From: Nitrospira sp.
GTDB lineage: Bacteria; Nitrospirota; Nitrospiria; Nitrospirales; Nitrospiraceae
Length of the DNA: 64,000 bases
Assembly: GCA_005116965.1 (NCBI GenBank)
Contig: SWDG01000001.1
Location: forward strand, 30,923 to 94,922
Reading direction: 5' to 3'
The notes beneath the pieces were generated by a model. That model was not told the origin of the DNA and made no database searches. It worked only from the letters and a program-made list of their open reading frames with translations. Below are positions 27,620 to 38,095 of this stretch, in pieces; within the stretch, counting starts at the first letter, position 1, and every line of letters begins with the position of its first letter. The position numbers and the translations under genes were made by a program.

Positions 27620-27741
27620 GGATGTTGAAAATGGCCTCCAGCAGTGTTCTCGGTCGTCCCTCTCCCTGCGAGGTACCCCAGAGGGTACCCCTCAGTCGCG
27701 GGACTTCCTGCGGCCTTGCTGGAAAACCATTTTGAACATCC
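27620..27741. repeat. Palindromic intergenic element, copy 2
   Basis: The left arm GGATGTTGAAAATGG continues to CCAGC, and the right end CCATTTTGAACATCC is preceded by GCTGGAAAA, giving a 23-24 base imperfect inverted repeat. An inner hairpin includes GGTACCCC and GGGTACC. It shares CTGCGGCCTTGCTGGA and the terminal GGATG/CATCC with the element at 15343-15427. It fills the gap between glmS and gatC. Confidence 0.75.
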
Positions 27742-27765
27742 TTGGGGAAGAAAGAAGAAAAAGAG

Positions 27766-28059
27766 ATGGAGATTACGCAGCAGGATGTTGAGAAGGTAGC
27801 GCAGCTGGCGAGATTGGCGGTGAGCGCTGCTGAAAAAGAGATATTTGCCAGACAGTTGACCCAGATTCTCGGGCATGTCGATACGTTGAGTCAGTACGAC
27901 ACGGCGGGAATCGAACCGACTACCACGGTCATGGGACACGTGAATGTGTTTCGTGAGGATCTTGTGCGCCCATCACTGTCTTCAGAGCAGGCGTTGGCGA
28001 ATGCGCCAGAGCGTGAAGTGGATGGGTTTGTTGTCCCTAAAATTCTAGAGGAGCGTTAA
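27766..28059 (+). CDS. gatC: Asp-tRNA(Asn)/Glu-tRNA(Gln) amidotransferase subunit C
   Basis: 97 residues from ATG 27766. The family pattern is complete: ITQQDVEKVAQLARLAV at the start, LTQILGHVDTLSQYDT in the middle and VNVFREDLVRPSL with the terminal FVVPKIL. GatC stabilises the GatAB complex that amidates misacylated tRNAs. panD separates it from gatA, an unusual but plausible arrangement on one transcript. Confidence 0.95.
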   Translation: MEITQQDVEKVAQLARLAVSAAEKEIFARQLTQILGHVDTLSQYDTAGIEPTTTVMGHVNVFREDLVRPSLSSEQALANAPEREVDGFVVPKILEER

Positions 28060-28130
28060 TCGTCAGGTAGCCGACTCGCACGTTGACCACAACGAAAGCA
28101 TGCAGCGATTGACGAATAACGGGAAGATAC

Positions 28131-28487
28131 ATGTTTCGACAAATGTTACGTTCGAAAATTCACCGTGCCACAGTGACCGGTGCCCATCTCGAGTATGAAG
28201 GCAGCCTGACAATCGATCAAGACTTGATGGAGGCGGCCGGGATTCTCCCCTATGAGGCGATTGTCTGCTCGAACTTGAATAACGGCGAGCGATTCATGAC
28301 CTATGCGATCAACGGTACGCGAGGAAAAGGGGAGATCATTTTGAATGGGCCCACCGCGCGAAAGGCGGCGGTCGGGGATCAGATCATCATCTTTTGTTAT
28401 GAGTATTACAGCGAAGAAGAGATCAAGAAGCACACCCCCAAGATCGTCCGGGTGAATGAAAAAAATCGAATTGTGGCGGCGAGCTGA
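28131..28487 (+). CDS. panD: Aspartate 1-decarboxylase proenzyme
   Basis: 118 residues. The self-cleavage site Gly24-Ser25 is in the conserved context EYEGSLTID, where Ser25 becomes the pyruvoyl cofactor. The segment RGKGEIILNGPTARKAAVGD matches the family. It makes beta-alanine for pantothenate and coenzyme A. It lies between gatC and gatA. Confidence 0.97.
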   Translation: MFRQMLRSKIHRATVTGAHLEYEGSLTIDQDLMEAAGILPYEAIVCSNLNNGERFMTYAINGTRGKGEIILNGPTARKAAVGDQIIIFCYEYYSEEEIKKHTPKIVRVNEKNRIVAAS

Positions 28488-28562
28488 TACGCCACGGACA
28501 GGCTGACCGATGAGGGGTCTTGTCGGTTCGTGCGCAGATCACCAGTCGGGAACGAGAGGTTC

Positions 28563-30029
28563 ATGTCCCTTCATAAACTAACCCTCTGTGAGCTTCAGAA
28601 ACAATTCCAGGCAGGGGAAGTGACGGCTACAGAGATCGTGCGCGCCTACTTCTTGCGCATTGGCCATGTAGAGCCAAAAGTGAAAGCCTTCGTCACTCAA
28701 GCGAAAGAATCAGCCTTCATGGAGGCGGAGGTCTTGGACCGAAAGCTCAAGGGATGGCGGAAGACCCAGCCGCTCACCGGAATGCCTCTGGCCATCAAAG
28801 ATAATATCTGTACGGACGGCGTCTCTACGACCTGTAGCTCTCGCATGTTGCAGAATTTTGTCCCACCGTACGATGCGACGGTGATCGCCAAGTTGCGTGC
28901 GCAAGAGTACATATTGCTGGGCAAGACGAATTTAGACGAATTTGCGATGGGATCATCAACGGAAAATTCCGCGTTCGGTCCCAGTCGGAATCCGTGGAAT
29001 CTACATTGTGTGCCGGGCGGATCAAGCGGCGGATCGGCGGCGGCGGTGGCGGCAGAGGAATGTGTGGCGGCGCTAGGCTCAGATACCGGCGGATCTATCA
29101 GGCAGCCGGCAGCCTTCTGTGGCGTGGTTGGGCTGAAGCCGACGTATGGACGGGTGTCGCGGTATGGGTTGGTCGCGTTTGCCTCCTCGCTGGATCAAAT
29201 CGGGCCGATCACGAGAGATGTATCCGATTCGGCGTTTCTTCTTCAGGCCATTGCGGGTCATGATCCGATGGATTCCACGTCGGTCGACCGCCCTGTTCCA
29301 GATTATATGAAAGCGCTGCAAAAATGGGATCTCAAAACTGTGAAGGTCGGTGTGCCGGTTGAGTTTTTTGCTGAAGGACTCGATCCGGATGTCGAGCAGT
29401 CGGTCAGAGCGGCGATTGGGGAGTTGAAGCAGCTTGGAGCTGAGATCAAGGAAATCCGTTTGCCGAGGACCGACGCAGCTGTGGCGGTGTACTATGTGAT
29501 TGCTACGGCGGAAGCCAGCTCGAATCTTGCTCGTTTCGACGGGGTAAAATTTGGTTTTCGTGCCAAGGAGACCAAGGATCTTCTCGACCTCTACATGAAA
29601 ACGAGACAGGAAGGGTTTGGCCCGGAGGTGAAGCGTCGGATCATGCTGGGGACCTATGTGCTCAGTGCCGGGTATTACGATGCGTACTATGGGAAAGCTC
29701 AAGCCGTACGAACGTTGGTTTGCCAGGATTTCGATGCTGCGTTTAAAGAAGTCGATCTGATTGTGACCCCGGCGACACCGACTCCGGCCTTCAAACTCGG
29801 TGAAAAAAGCGAAGATCCGCTGCAGATGTACCTCTCTGATATTTTTACGATCTCGGTCAATCTAGCTGGATTGCCGGCGATTGCTCTGCCCTGCGGCTTC
29901 AGTAAAGAGGGACTTCCGATCGGGCTGCAATTGATCGGGCGAGCGTTCGAAGAAGAAACGATACTTCGAGCGGCCCATGCGTATGAGCAATCGACGCAAT
30001 GGCATCTTAAGAAACCGACGATACGGTAA
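28563..30029 (+). CDS. gatA: Asp-tRNA(Asn)/Glu-tRNA(Gln) amidotransferase subunit A
   Basis: 488 residues from ATG 28563 ([12 protein letters not shown]). The amidase signature is present with the catalytic Lys in PLAIKDNI and the Ser pair in [14 protein letters not shown] and [12 protein letters not shown]. It releases ammonia from glutamine for the GatB transamidation step. The subunits gatC and gatB are both nearby on the same strand. Confidence 0.97.
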   Translation: MSLHKLTLCELQKQFQAGEVTATEIVRAYFLRIGHVEPKVKAFVTQAKESAFMEAEVLDRKLKGWRKTQPLTGMPLAIKDNICTDGVSTTCSSRMLQNFVPPYDATVIAKLRAQEYILLGKTNLDEFAMGSSTENSAFGPSRNPWNLHCVPGGSSGGSAAAVAAEECVAALGSDTGGSIRQPAAFCGVVGLKPTYGRVSRYGLVAFASSLDQIGPITRDVSDSAFLLQAIAGHDPMDSTSVDRPVPDYMKALQKWDLKTVKVGVPVEFFAEGLDPDVEQSVRAAIGELKQLGAEIKEIRLPRTDAAVAVYYVIATAEASSNLARFDGVKFGFRAKETKDLLDLYMKTRQEGFGPEVKRRIMLGTYVLSAGYYDAYYGKAQAVRTLVCQDFDAAFKEVDLIVTPATPTPAFKLGEKSEDPLQMYLSDIFTISVNLAGLPAIALPCGFSKEGLPIGLQLIGRAFEEETILRAAHAYEQSTQWHLKKPTIR

Positions 30030-30097
30030 GGGTTATAGGAGAATTGGAGAGGAGACGAGAGAACATACGAGATGAATGACCGGGAGGGTTAGCAACA

Positions 30098-30505
30098 ATG
30101 ACGATCGTCGAAATCTCTGCACTTCTTGTGGCCGTGGTATTCGCCGTGCTGGTCGGGTATCTCGTGCCGGTATTAATGCAGGTTCGCAAAACGGTGGCCG
30201 AGTCCGAACAGCTCCTCTCAAAGCTGAACGCCGAGATGCCGGCTCTCGTGGCAGAATTGCGTGCGGTGAGTCAGAACTTAAACGACGTGACGAATCAGGC
30301 ACGCGAGGGAGTTGAACATGCGGCTGTCTTGCTACATGCAGTGGGTGAAATCGGCGAATCGGTGCAGCAAGTCCATAATGTCGTTCGTGGTTCAAGCGGG
30401 ACGTTGTTGAGCAATGTGGCGAGCATGGTTGCAGGTTTCAAGGCAGCCACTCACGTCGTGCGGGAACGCATGAAACATGAAGGAGGGACACACAATGGCG
30501 GATGA
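30098..30505 (+). CDS. DUF948 domain protein
   Basis: 135 residues with one N-terminal membrane helix (about residues 5-28) followed by a long amphipathic helix (QVRKTVAESEQLLSKLNAEM) typical of DUF948. It overlaps the start of the YtxH-like gene by 11 bases. DUF948 and YtxH proteins often occur together; their role is unknown, with general-stress or envelope links suggested in Firmicutes. Confidence 0.8.
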   Translation: MTIVEISALLVAVVFAVLVGYLVPVLMQVRKTVAESEQLLSKLNAEMPALVAELRAVSQNLNDVTNQAREGVEHAAVLLHAVGEIGESVQQVHNVVRGSSGTLLSNVASMVAGFKAATHVVRERMKHEGGTHNGG

Positions 30506-30818
30506 TCGAGGAACATCAGCGGCGGTCTTTTTGGCGTTTCTGAGCGGGGCAGCGATGGGTGCGGTTGCGGCATTGTTGTTGGCTCCACAAGCAGGGAGCG
30601 AATCGCGTGATCGACTCCGGGGGTATGCCCGTCGTGCGGAACACGATCTTCGAGATCTTGCTGGGCGCGCCGGTGAGGTGTTTGAAGAAGTCGTTGATCA
30701 GGGCAAGGAGTTTGTCGAAACGAAGCAGTCGGTGCTGCGAGAGGCATTCGATGCCGGACGTGAAGCCATGAGGCGCGAACGCGGTCGCACCTCCGATGAG
30801 GGGCCTGATCGAGGATGA
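30495..30818 (+). CDS. YtxH-like protein
   Basis: 107 residues from ATG 30495, with GGAGGG upstream inside the preceding gene. The N-terminal helix with small residues ([20 protein letters not shown]) and the following [18 protein letters not shown] match the YtxH pattern. The rest is a charged helix. Its TGA overlaps the gatB ATG (ATGA), so the genes are translationally coupled. Confidence 0.8.
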   Translation: MADDRGTSAAVFLAFLSGAAMGAVAALLLAPQAGSESRDRLRGYARRAEHDLRDLAGRAGEVFEEVVDQGKEFVETKQSVLREAFDAGREAMRRERGRTSDEGPDRG

Positions 30819-32320
30819 TTTTTGAGACGGTCATCGGAGTGGAGGTTCACGCACAGCTGCGGACCAACTCCAAGATGTTCTGCGGGTGCGGCACGACATT
30901 TGGTCTGTCGGCCAACAGTCAGACCTGTCCGGTCTGTCTTGGTCTGCCAGGAAGCTTGCCCGTCATCAACCGAACGGCAGTCGAAATGGCGGTTCGTGCA
31001 GGCTTGGCGCTGAATTGTACGATCGCGGCGAATAATCAATTCGCGAGAAAGAACTATTTCTACCCGGATCTTCCCAAGGGGTATCAGATTTCCCAATATG
31101 AGTCACCGATTTGCGAGCATGGGTGGATTGAGGTTCGTGACAGCAGTGGGGGGACAGCACGCATCCGCATTCGACGCGCACATTTGGAAGAGGATGCCGG
31201 GAAAAATATCCATGAGACCGGTACCAGTGGGAGCCGGGTCGATCTGAATCGCGCCGGCACACCGCTGTTGGAAATCGTGACGGAACCGGACATGCATTCG
31301 GCTGATGAGGTGGTGGCCTATCTCAAAGGGTTGCGGGAAATCTTAATGTACCTTGATGTCTGTGACGGCAACATGGAGGAGGGGAGCTTTCGGTGTGAGC
31401 CGAACTTGTCGCTGCGTCCGTTGGGGCAGAAGCAGTTTGGGACGAAAGTCGAGCTGAAGAATATTAACTCCTTCAAGTATGTGAAGGATGCAGTTGAGTA
31501 TGAGATTAAACGGCAGACCAAAGTGTTGACTGAGGGAGGCAAGATTCGCCAGGAAACGAGGCTCTGGAATATCGAGCGTGGGGAAACGGCGGTCATGCGT
31601 TCCAAAGAGGAAGCCCATGACTACCGCTATTTCCCTGATCCGGATCTGGTGCCGTTGAAGTTGGAGCAGAAATGGATAGAAGGATTCCGCAGTAGCTTGC
31701 CGGAATTGCCTTCCCCACGCATGAATCGTTTTATTCAGGAAGTAATTATTTCTGCGTGGCATGAACCGCCTGAGCATGTGGGGCAGTTACAAAAGAAAAT
31801 CATTCCTCAGTCTGGCTACGGGTTATCTGAGGATGAAGCAAAGATGCTTACTGCGTCGAAAGGAATTGCAGATTACTTTGAAGCCTGCGTGAAGCAGTTC
31901 CCTCAACCCAAGATCGTGAGTAATTGGGTGATGGGAGAGCTGACGAGAGAGTTGAACAACTCCGGGACTAATATTTCAGCGTCGCCTGTCACGCCTGAAC
32001 GGTTGGTGAGTCTGTTGCAGCTGGTGGACAGAGGGGTCATCAGCTTGAAAGTCGCCCGTGAAATCTTTCCGGAACTCTACAGCAGTGGGAAGGTTCCTGA
32101 ACAGATTGTGGAGGAAAAAGGGTTGACGCAGGTCTCAGACGAAGGGGCGCTGGCGAAGATCATCGAAGAGGTCCTCGGCAAGAGTCCTGGGCAGGTCGCG
32201 CAGTTCAAGGAAGGCAAACAACAAGTATTGGGTTTCCTCGTCGGGCAGGTGATGAAGGCGAGCGGGGGAAAAGCGAATCCGGGGAAGGTGAATGAGTTGT
32301 TAAGGAAGAAACTGGGGTGA
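30815..32320 (+). CDS. gatB: Asp-tRNA(Asn)/Glu-tRNA(Gln) amidotransferase subunit B
   Basis: 501 residues. The N-terminal cradle motif [14 protein letters not shown] with nearby zinc-ligand cysteines (CGCG, CPVC), the [12 protein letters not shown] block, [15 protein letters not shown] and the C-terminal YqeY-like tail (LLRKKLG end) are all present. It activates Glu- or Asp-tRNA and amidates it with ammonia from GatA. It is coupled to the YtxH-like gene by ATGA overlap, while gatA lies two genes upstream. Confidence 0.97.
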   Translation: MIFETVIGVEVHAQLRTNSKMFCGCGTTFGLSANSQTCPVCLGLPGSLPVINRTAVEMAVRAGLALNCTIAANNQFARKNYFYPDLPKGYQISQYESPICEHGWIEVRDSSGGTARIRIRRAHLEEDAGKNIHETGTSGSRVDLNRAGTPLLEIVTEPDMHSADEVVAYLKGLREILMYLDVCDGNMEEGSFRCEPNLSLRPLGQKQFGTKVELKNINSFKYVKDAVEYEIKRQTKVLTEGGKIRQETRLWNIERGETAVMRSKEEAHDYRYFPDPDLVPLKLEQKWIEGFRSSLPELPSPRMNRFIQEVIISAWHEPPEHVGQLQKKIIPQSGYGLSEDEAKMLTASKGIADYFEACVKQFPQPKIVSNWVMGELTRELNNSGTNISASPVTPERLVSLLQLVDRGVISLKVAREIFPELYSSGKVPEQIVEEKGLTQVSDEGALAKIIEEVLGKSPGQVAQFKEGKQQVLGFLVGQVMKASGGKANPGKVNELLRKKLG

Positions 32321-32327
32321 GAGCTAA

Positions 32328-33638
<1,311 letters not shown>

Positions 33639-33662
33639 CTGGTTCCGCCGCCGGATGCATAG

Positions 33663-34022
33663 ATGATTATCAAACAGAATCGTGGACGGCAATGGCTGGA
33701 ATGGCGGCAACGCGTCCTTGTCGCCATGCAGGTGCTCGGCGCGGGTGGCTGTGTATGGCTATTCGTGGCGTTGTTTTCAGGAGACATGGGCCTCACTCGG
33801 TATCTCTCCATGCGCGATCATGCATGGAATCTGGAACAAGAACTCTCAACCTTACGCCGAGAAAGTGCCACATTGCAGCACGATATTACTCGTCTCCAGC
33901 ATGACCCCGCTAAAATTGAGCAGTTGGCTCGAGAACAGTTGGGGTACGTGCGTAAGGGAGAGACTGTCTATCAGTTGGTGCCAGACCCTGACAAGAAATT
34001 GGAGTCGTTGTCAAAACCATGA
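33663..34022 (+). CDS. ftsB: FtsB/DivIC-type septum formation initiator
   Basis: 119 residues with one membrane helix (about 20-42), a coiled coil (LEQELSTLRRESATLQHDI) and the conserved end REQLGYVRKGETVYQL. FtsB-type proteins belong to the FtsQBL divisome subcomplex in the inner membrane. Its position after eno is the same as in many bacteria. The stop overlaps the era start (ATGA). Confidence 0.87.
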   Translation: MIIKQNRGRQWLEWRQRVLVAMQVLGAGGCVWLFVALFSGDMGLTRYLSMRDHAWNLEQELSTLRRESATLQHDITRLQHDPAKIEQLAREQLGYVRKGETVYQLVPDPDKKLESLSKP

Positions 34023-34903
34023 AGTTTGGAACAGTTGCAATCATCGGGCGGTCCAACGTCGGCAAGTCGACGCTGCTCAATTGCCTGCTAGGTGAAAAAA
34101 TCTCGATTGTGTCAAGTAAGCCCCAGACCACAAGGACCCGCATTATGGGTGTCGTGCATGTGGACGGAGCACAAATTGCGTTTCTCGATACGCCGGGGCT
34201 CCATAAACCCGAGCACTTGCTCAATCGTCGAATGCTGCGTACTGCCGTGGAGACCTTGGAAGATGCGGATCTCTTGTACATGTTGATGGATGCGACCAGC
34301 CTTCCGGGTCCTGGAGATCTGATCGCTGTCAAGCATATGAAGGAGGCGTTGGCCAAACGGCTGCGTCCGGTCATCCTTGTCATCACGAAAATTGATCTCG
34401 TCAACAAGCAGAAACTGCTCCCGACGCTCGAACGGTATGGCAAACTTTTCGCCTGGACGGAGGTGGTGCCGGTTTCAGCCAAGGTCGATGACAATGTTAA
34501 TCGGTTGCTGGCCGTGACGGTTCCCTATCTTCCATCGGCAGAAGGAGCCTACGCCGATGATGTGATGACCGATCAGACCATGAGAACGCTGGCGGCTGAG
34601 CTGATCCGTGAGAAGGTACTGCAAGAGACGGAGGAGGAGGTGCCGTATGCGGTTGCAGTCGAGATCGATGAATTCGTTGAACAGGGAAAACTGGCGAAGA
34701 TTCGGGCATCGATTTTGGTGGAGCGAGAAACGCAAAAGGGCATCCTGATAGGCAAACAAGGAGAGCGTTTGAAATCGATCGGCACACAGGCCAGACTGGA
34801 CATGGAACGGCTGTTCGGCATGAAAGTGTTTCTAGAACTGTGGGTGAAGGTCAGAAAATCTTGGCGTGAGGACGAGCAGACCTTGGTGGAGTTGGGTTAC
34901 TAA
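34019..34903 (+). CDS. era: GTPase Era
   Basis: 294 residues. GTPase motifs are G1 GRSNVGKST, G3 DTPG, G4 TKID and the SAK-like VSAKVDD. The C-terminal KH domain carries ILIGKQGERLKSIGTQAR. Era binds the 3' end of 16S rRNA and assists small-subunit assembly. It is coupled to the FtsB-like gene upstream and is followed four bases later by mgtE. Confidence 0.97.
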   Translation: MKFGTVAIIGRSNVGKSTLLNCLLGEKISIVSSKPQTTRTRIMGVVHVDGAQIAFLDTPGLHKPEHLLNRRMLRTAVETLEDADLLYMLMDATSLPGPGDLIAVKHMKEALAKRLRPVILVITKIDLVNKQKLLPTLERYGKLFAWTEVVPVSAKVDDNVNRLLAVTVPYLPSAEGAYADDVMTDQTMRTLAAELIREKVLQETEEEVPYAVAVEIDEFVEQGKLAKIRASILVERETQKGILIGKQGERLKSIGTQARLDMERLFGMKVFLELWVKVRKSWREDEQTLVELGY

Positions 34904-34906
34904 GGA

Positions 34907-36370
34907 ATGATGCAGCCGATGGAACGACCGATAGAGCCGCACGCACCGGACCAGCGACCGCACCAGTCAGAACGCGATGTGCTGCGTGAAGTGTTGCGTG
35001 ATCAGACTGAACGTGGGCAGACGAAATCGGACATTGTGATCCAGTCCGTACAAAAGTTGCTGCGACGCGGAGCCATCACGAACCTCTCCAAGATGTTGGG
35101 GCGCATGCACCCCGCCGACATCGCCAAAGTCGTGACCCATCTCTCCTCTCCGAAGGAAAAACGGGAGATCTTCGAACTGGTCCGCGGCGAAGGCAAGCGT
35201 GGGCAAGCACTCAGTGAGCTCGACGGCGAAAGCATCCAGCAAGTACTCGCAGATCTGTTGCATTCTGACATTGCATGGCTCTTGAAAGACCTCGGCCCCG
35301 ACGACGTGGCGCACATTCTCGGATTTCTTCCCGAAGAGCGCAGCAAAGAAATTCTCGCCCTGATGAAGACCGAGGATTCGACCGAGGTTGCCGACATCCT
35401 TAAATATCCAAAGGATACGGCAGGCGCGATCATGACTACAGAGTTCTTTTCCTTGCCGGAGGATGCCACGGCACAGGAAGCGATCCGTCGGTTACAGCAA
35501 GCCACTGATGCGGAAATGGTGTTCTATATTTATGTGACGGACAAGGAGGATCGTCTGGTTGGTGTCCTCTCACTCCGACAGCTCATCACCGTCCCTCCGA
35601 CGACGCCACTGAAAAATATCATGGCCCGAGAGGTGATGAGTGTGGCGATCGACTTGGATCAAGAAGAGGTCGCGCGCCAGGTGGCCAGCTATAACTTGCT
35701 GGCGATTCCGGTTGTGGAACGGGATGGCAAACTCGTGGGCATCATTACAGTGGATGATGTGGTCGATGTGATCCGAGAAGAAGCGACCGAAGACATGTTG
35801 AAAATGGCTGGGGCGATTGAGGAAGACACGGGCTTGAAGTCTTCGAGCTTCGGCTCGGCGAAATTGCGGTTACCGTGGCTCTTTACCAATCTAGTCGGCA
35901 GTCTTCTGTCCGGTGCGATCCTCTGGCATTTCCGGTATACGATCCAGGAGGTGGTGTCAATCGTGAGTTTTATCCCTGTGATTGCGGCGATGGGTGGGAA
36001 TGTGGGGTTGCAGTCCTCGACGCTGATTATTCGAGGGTTGGCCACCGGCTCTGTGGAGCTCACTCATGTATGGCCTATCTTTTTTCGTGAAGCGAAGATC
36101 GGCTTGGTTATGGGGGTGGCCTGCGGTGTGACGCTGACACTGGTTGCCTGGGTTTTGCACCAAGGGTTTTTGGGCATGGTCCTCGGAGCTTCGCTGATCA
36201 CTGCATTTTTGGTGTCGACCAGCATGGCGACGATTATGCCGATTCTGCTCAAACGCGTGGGGGTCGATCCGGCCGTTGCTGCCGGTCCTTTTGTCACGAC
36301 GGCAAACGACATCACCGGGATTACAATCTATCTGACCTTGGCCACTCTTTTCTTGGACTATCTCCGGTGA
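34907..36370 (+). CDS. mgtE: Magnesium transporter MgtE
   Basis: 487 residues. Domain order is the N domain (LGRMHPADIAKVVTHL), two CBS domains (AGAIMTTEFFSLPEDATAQEA; NIMAREVMSVAIDLDQEE) and five C-terminal membrane helices with GNVGLQSSTLIIRGLA and PFVTTANDITG, which line the pore in characterised MgtE. It starts almost directly after era, so it is likely co-transcribed, although later methionines (34910, 34919) are also possible starts. Confidence 0.95.
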   Translation: MMQPMERPIEPHAPDQRPHQSERDVLREVLRDQTERGQTKSDIVIQSVQKLLRRGAITNLSKMLGRMHPADIAKVVTHLSSPKEKREIFELVRGEGKRGQALSELDGESIQQVLADLLHSDIAWLLKDLGPDDVAHILGFLPEERSKEILALMKTEDSTEVADILKYPKDTAGAIMTTEFFSLPEDATAQEAIRRLQQATDAEMVFYIYVTDKEDRLVGVLSLRQLITVPPTTPLKNIMAREVMSVAIDLDQEEVARQVASYNLLAIPVVERDGKLVGIITVDDVVDVIREEATEDMLKMAGAIEEDTGLKSSSFGSAKLRLPWLFTNLVGSLLSGAILWHFRYTIQEVVSIVSFIPVIAAMGGNVGLQSSTLIIRGLATGSVELTHVWPIFFREAKIGLVMGVACGVTLTLVAWVLHQGFLGMVLGASLITAFLVSTSMATIMPILLKRVGVDPAVAAGPFVTTANDITGITIYLTLATLFLDYLR

Positions 36371-36422
36371 CACGGACTGGTGCATCCTCGTGCCTCAGCC
36401 GAGATTGGGAGGGGAGAGAGCT

Positions 36423-37181
36423 GTGCCTCTGGTAAAGACGACGGCGATCATTTTACGGAGCCGCAAGTGGGGGGACGCGGATCGAATCGTCACGGTGTAC
36501 TCTAAGAGTCTGGGTAAAATCAGAGGGGTCGCCCGTGGTGCCCGTCGTCAGAAAAGCCGCTTTGGGGCCGCGATCGAACCATTTAGCGTGTGTCGTCTGA
36601 ATCTGTTTGAGAAAACAGGGGACTCTCTGTTTCGGATTTCACAGGTCGATTTGGTACGATCTTCTCAAGCGTTGCGGGAAGACCTTTGCTTGATGGCATC
36701 GGCGGCGCGAATGGTCAATGTTGTCACCGCGATCACTCCGGATGGAGATCCGGACCCGCGCTTGTTTGATAGCCTGGAGCAAGGCCTTGCCTTGCTCCAG
36801 GAAAGTGAAGACCCGACCTTTACGGCGCTCCTGTTTCAGATCAGACTGCTGGGGTTGACGGGGTTTCGCCCGCAGACCGATCATTGCGCTGCCTGTGGGA
36901 AGACGCACTTCGTTGGAGAACCTCAATTTTCTCCAATCGCCGGAGGTCTCGTGTGTCTGACCTGCGCCGCGCGTCAACGAGTTCGATGTGTCGCATTCTC
37001 ACGAGGCAGCCTGTTGTTTCTCCAGCAAGCCATTCGGCTGGCACCTACGGTACTGACGCGGTTGCGAGCAACGGGGCAAGTGCGGAATGAGGTGGAGGAA
37101 GCGATTGAAGGGTACGTCACGGTGGTTGCCGGGAAGCGGCTACCACCGGTTGACTTCCTGTCGCTCGCATCGCCAGGATGA
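36423..37181 (+). CDS. recO: DNA repair protein RecO
   Basis: About 252 residues from GTG 36423, chosen because a strong GGGAGGGG site precedes it and the family N-terminus then fits (PLVKTTAIILRSRKWGDADR). The OB fold is followed by a helical domain and a zinc motif (CAACGKTHF ... GGLVCLTC). RecO loads RecA onto SSB-coated single strands with RecR. It is commonly found near era. Confidence 0.93.
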   Translation: MPLVKTTAIILRSRKWGDADRIVTVYSKSLGKIRGVARGARRQKSRFGAAIEPFSVCRLNLFEKTGDSLFRISQVDLVRSSQALREDLCLMASAARMVNVVTAITPDGDPDPRLFDSLEQGLALLQESEDPTFTALLFQIRLLGLTGFRPQTDHCAACGKTHFVGEPQFSPIAGGLVCLTCAARQRVRCVAFSRGSLLFLQQAIRLAPTVLTRLRATGQVRNEVEEAIEGYVTVVAGKRLPPVDFLSLASPG

Positions 37182-37206
37182 GCAAGACACGATGAGAGGT
37201 GAACAC

Positions 37207-37563
37207 ATGACAGCCACTGCTCTTGAGCCTCGAGATATGGAGTGGCTCGACAAGGGAGTGTTGGGAATCCAGTGGAGTGATGGCCACAAGGGGAGGTATT
37301 CGGTTCGTTATCTTCGGCAGCACTGTCCCTGCGCGGCCTGTGTCGATGAGTGGACAGGCGAGCGACGTCTCAAGTCAGAGGATGTGCCGATCTTGATTAT
37401 GCTCCGGGACATTGAGTCGGTGGGGCGTTACGCGTTTCAGTTCAAATGGAGCGACGGCCATGATACCGGTATCTATTCCTATTCATTGCTACGACAATTG
37501 TGTCAGTGCGACGTCTGTCAGCCAGTGAAGCCAGTTGAGCCAAAATCCAGACGGCTCATGTGA
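37207..37563 (+). CDS. DUF971 domain protein
   Basis: 118 residues from ATG 37207, with GAGGTG six bases upstream. The body matches the DUF971 (GBBH-like N-terminal) fold, with WSDGH repeated (residues near 23 and 82), the CPCAACVDEWTG motif and the C-terminal CQCDVC cysteines. Such small proteins may bind metal or Fe-S components, but their function is unsettled. Its stop overlaps the next gene's start. Confidence 0.85.
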   Translation: MTATALEPRDMEWLDKGVLGIQWSDGHKGRYSVRYLRQHCPCAACVDEWTGERRLKSEDVPILIMLRDIESVGRYAFQFKWSDGHDTGIYSYSLLRQLCQCDVCQPVKPVEPKSRRLM

Positions 37564-38051
37564 GGGTAGGATACAACGTGACCAACATTTCTGGTGTCCT
37601 GACAAAGGTGATACGGTGCGCATGTGGAGTGTTACTACTCGGATTGATCGTGGGCTGTAAGAGCATGCCGACGTTGGAGCAGCAAGAACAGTTGGTGCAA
37701 GCTAATAGCCTTGTGCTGGATCAAATCACCTCTAGGGCAGTGGTAAACGCCTGGGGGAAACCGCCGCTTTATCACAGTGAGTTCAGCCATTTTTTCGTGA
37801 TGCCGGACTTCAGCGTGATTCCTCGATCACGCGTGGCAACAGGAGAGGCTCCGAGGGGGTGGAAGGCTGGCGTGCATGCGGGCGAAGGAGTGTATTTCGC
37901 ATACCCTGATCGTGGTTGGCTCCTGGTATTTCTCGATGATCGGCTTGTCTATAAGGAAGAGCTCAAGGCCGAGGAGTTGCATGCCATTGCAAAAACCTGG
38001 GCCTATGAGGATCGCTTCAAAACCCGGCTTGACGAAGTTTCCCGACCCTAG
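37560..38051 (+). CDS. Predicted lipoprotein (unknown function)
   Basis: 163 residues beginning at GTG 37560, which overlaps the preceding stop; a second GTG at 37578 is possible. A hydrophobic stretch ends in LIVGC near residue 33, a good lipobox. The mature part has no motif I can assign, but the segment VVNAWGKPPLYHSEFSHFFV recalls small outer-membrane assembly lipoproteins of the SmpA type only weakly. It sits between DUF971 and glgA genes. Confidence 0.6.
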   Translation: MRVGYNVTNISGVLTKVIRCACGVLLLGLIVGCKSMPTLEQQEQLVQANSLVLDQITSRAVVNAWGKPPLYHSEFSHFFVMPDFSVIPRSRVATGEAPRGWKAGVHAGEGVYFAYPDRGWLLVFLDDRLVYKEELKAEELHAIAKTWAYEDRFKTRLDEVSRP

Positions 38052-38095
38052 GCCTTCCGCTTAATACCCCGCAGGACATCACATCAGGAGGTGGT

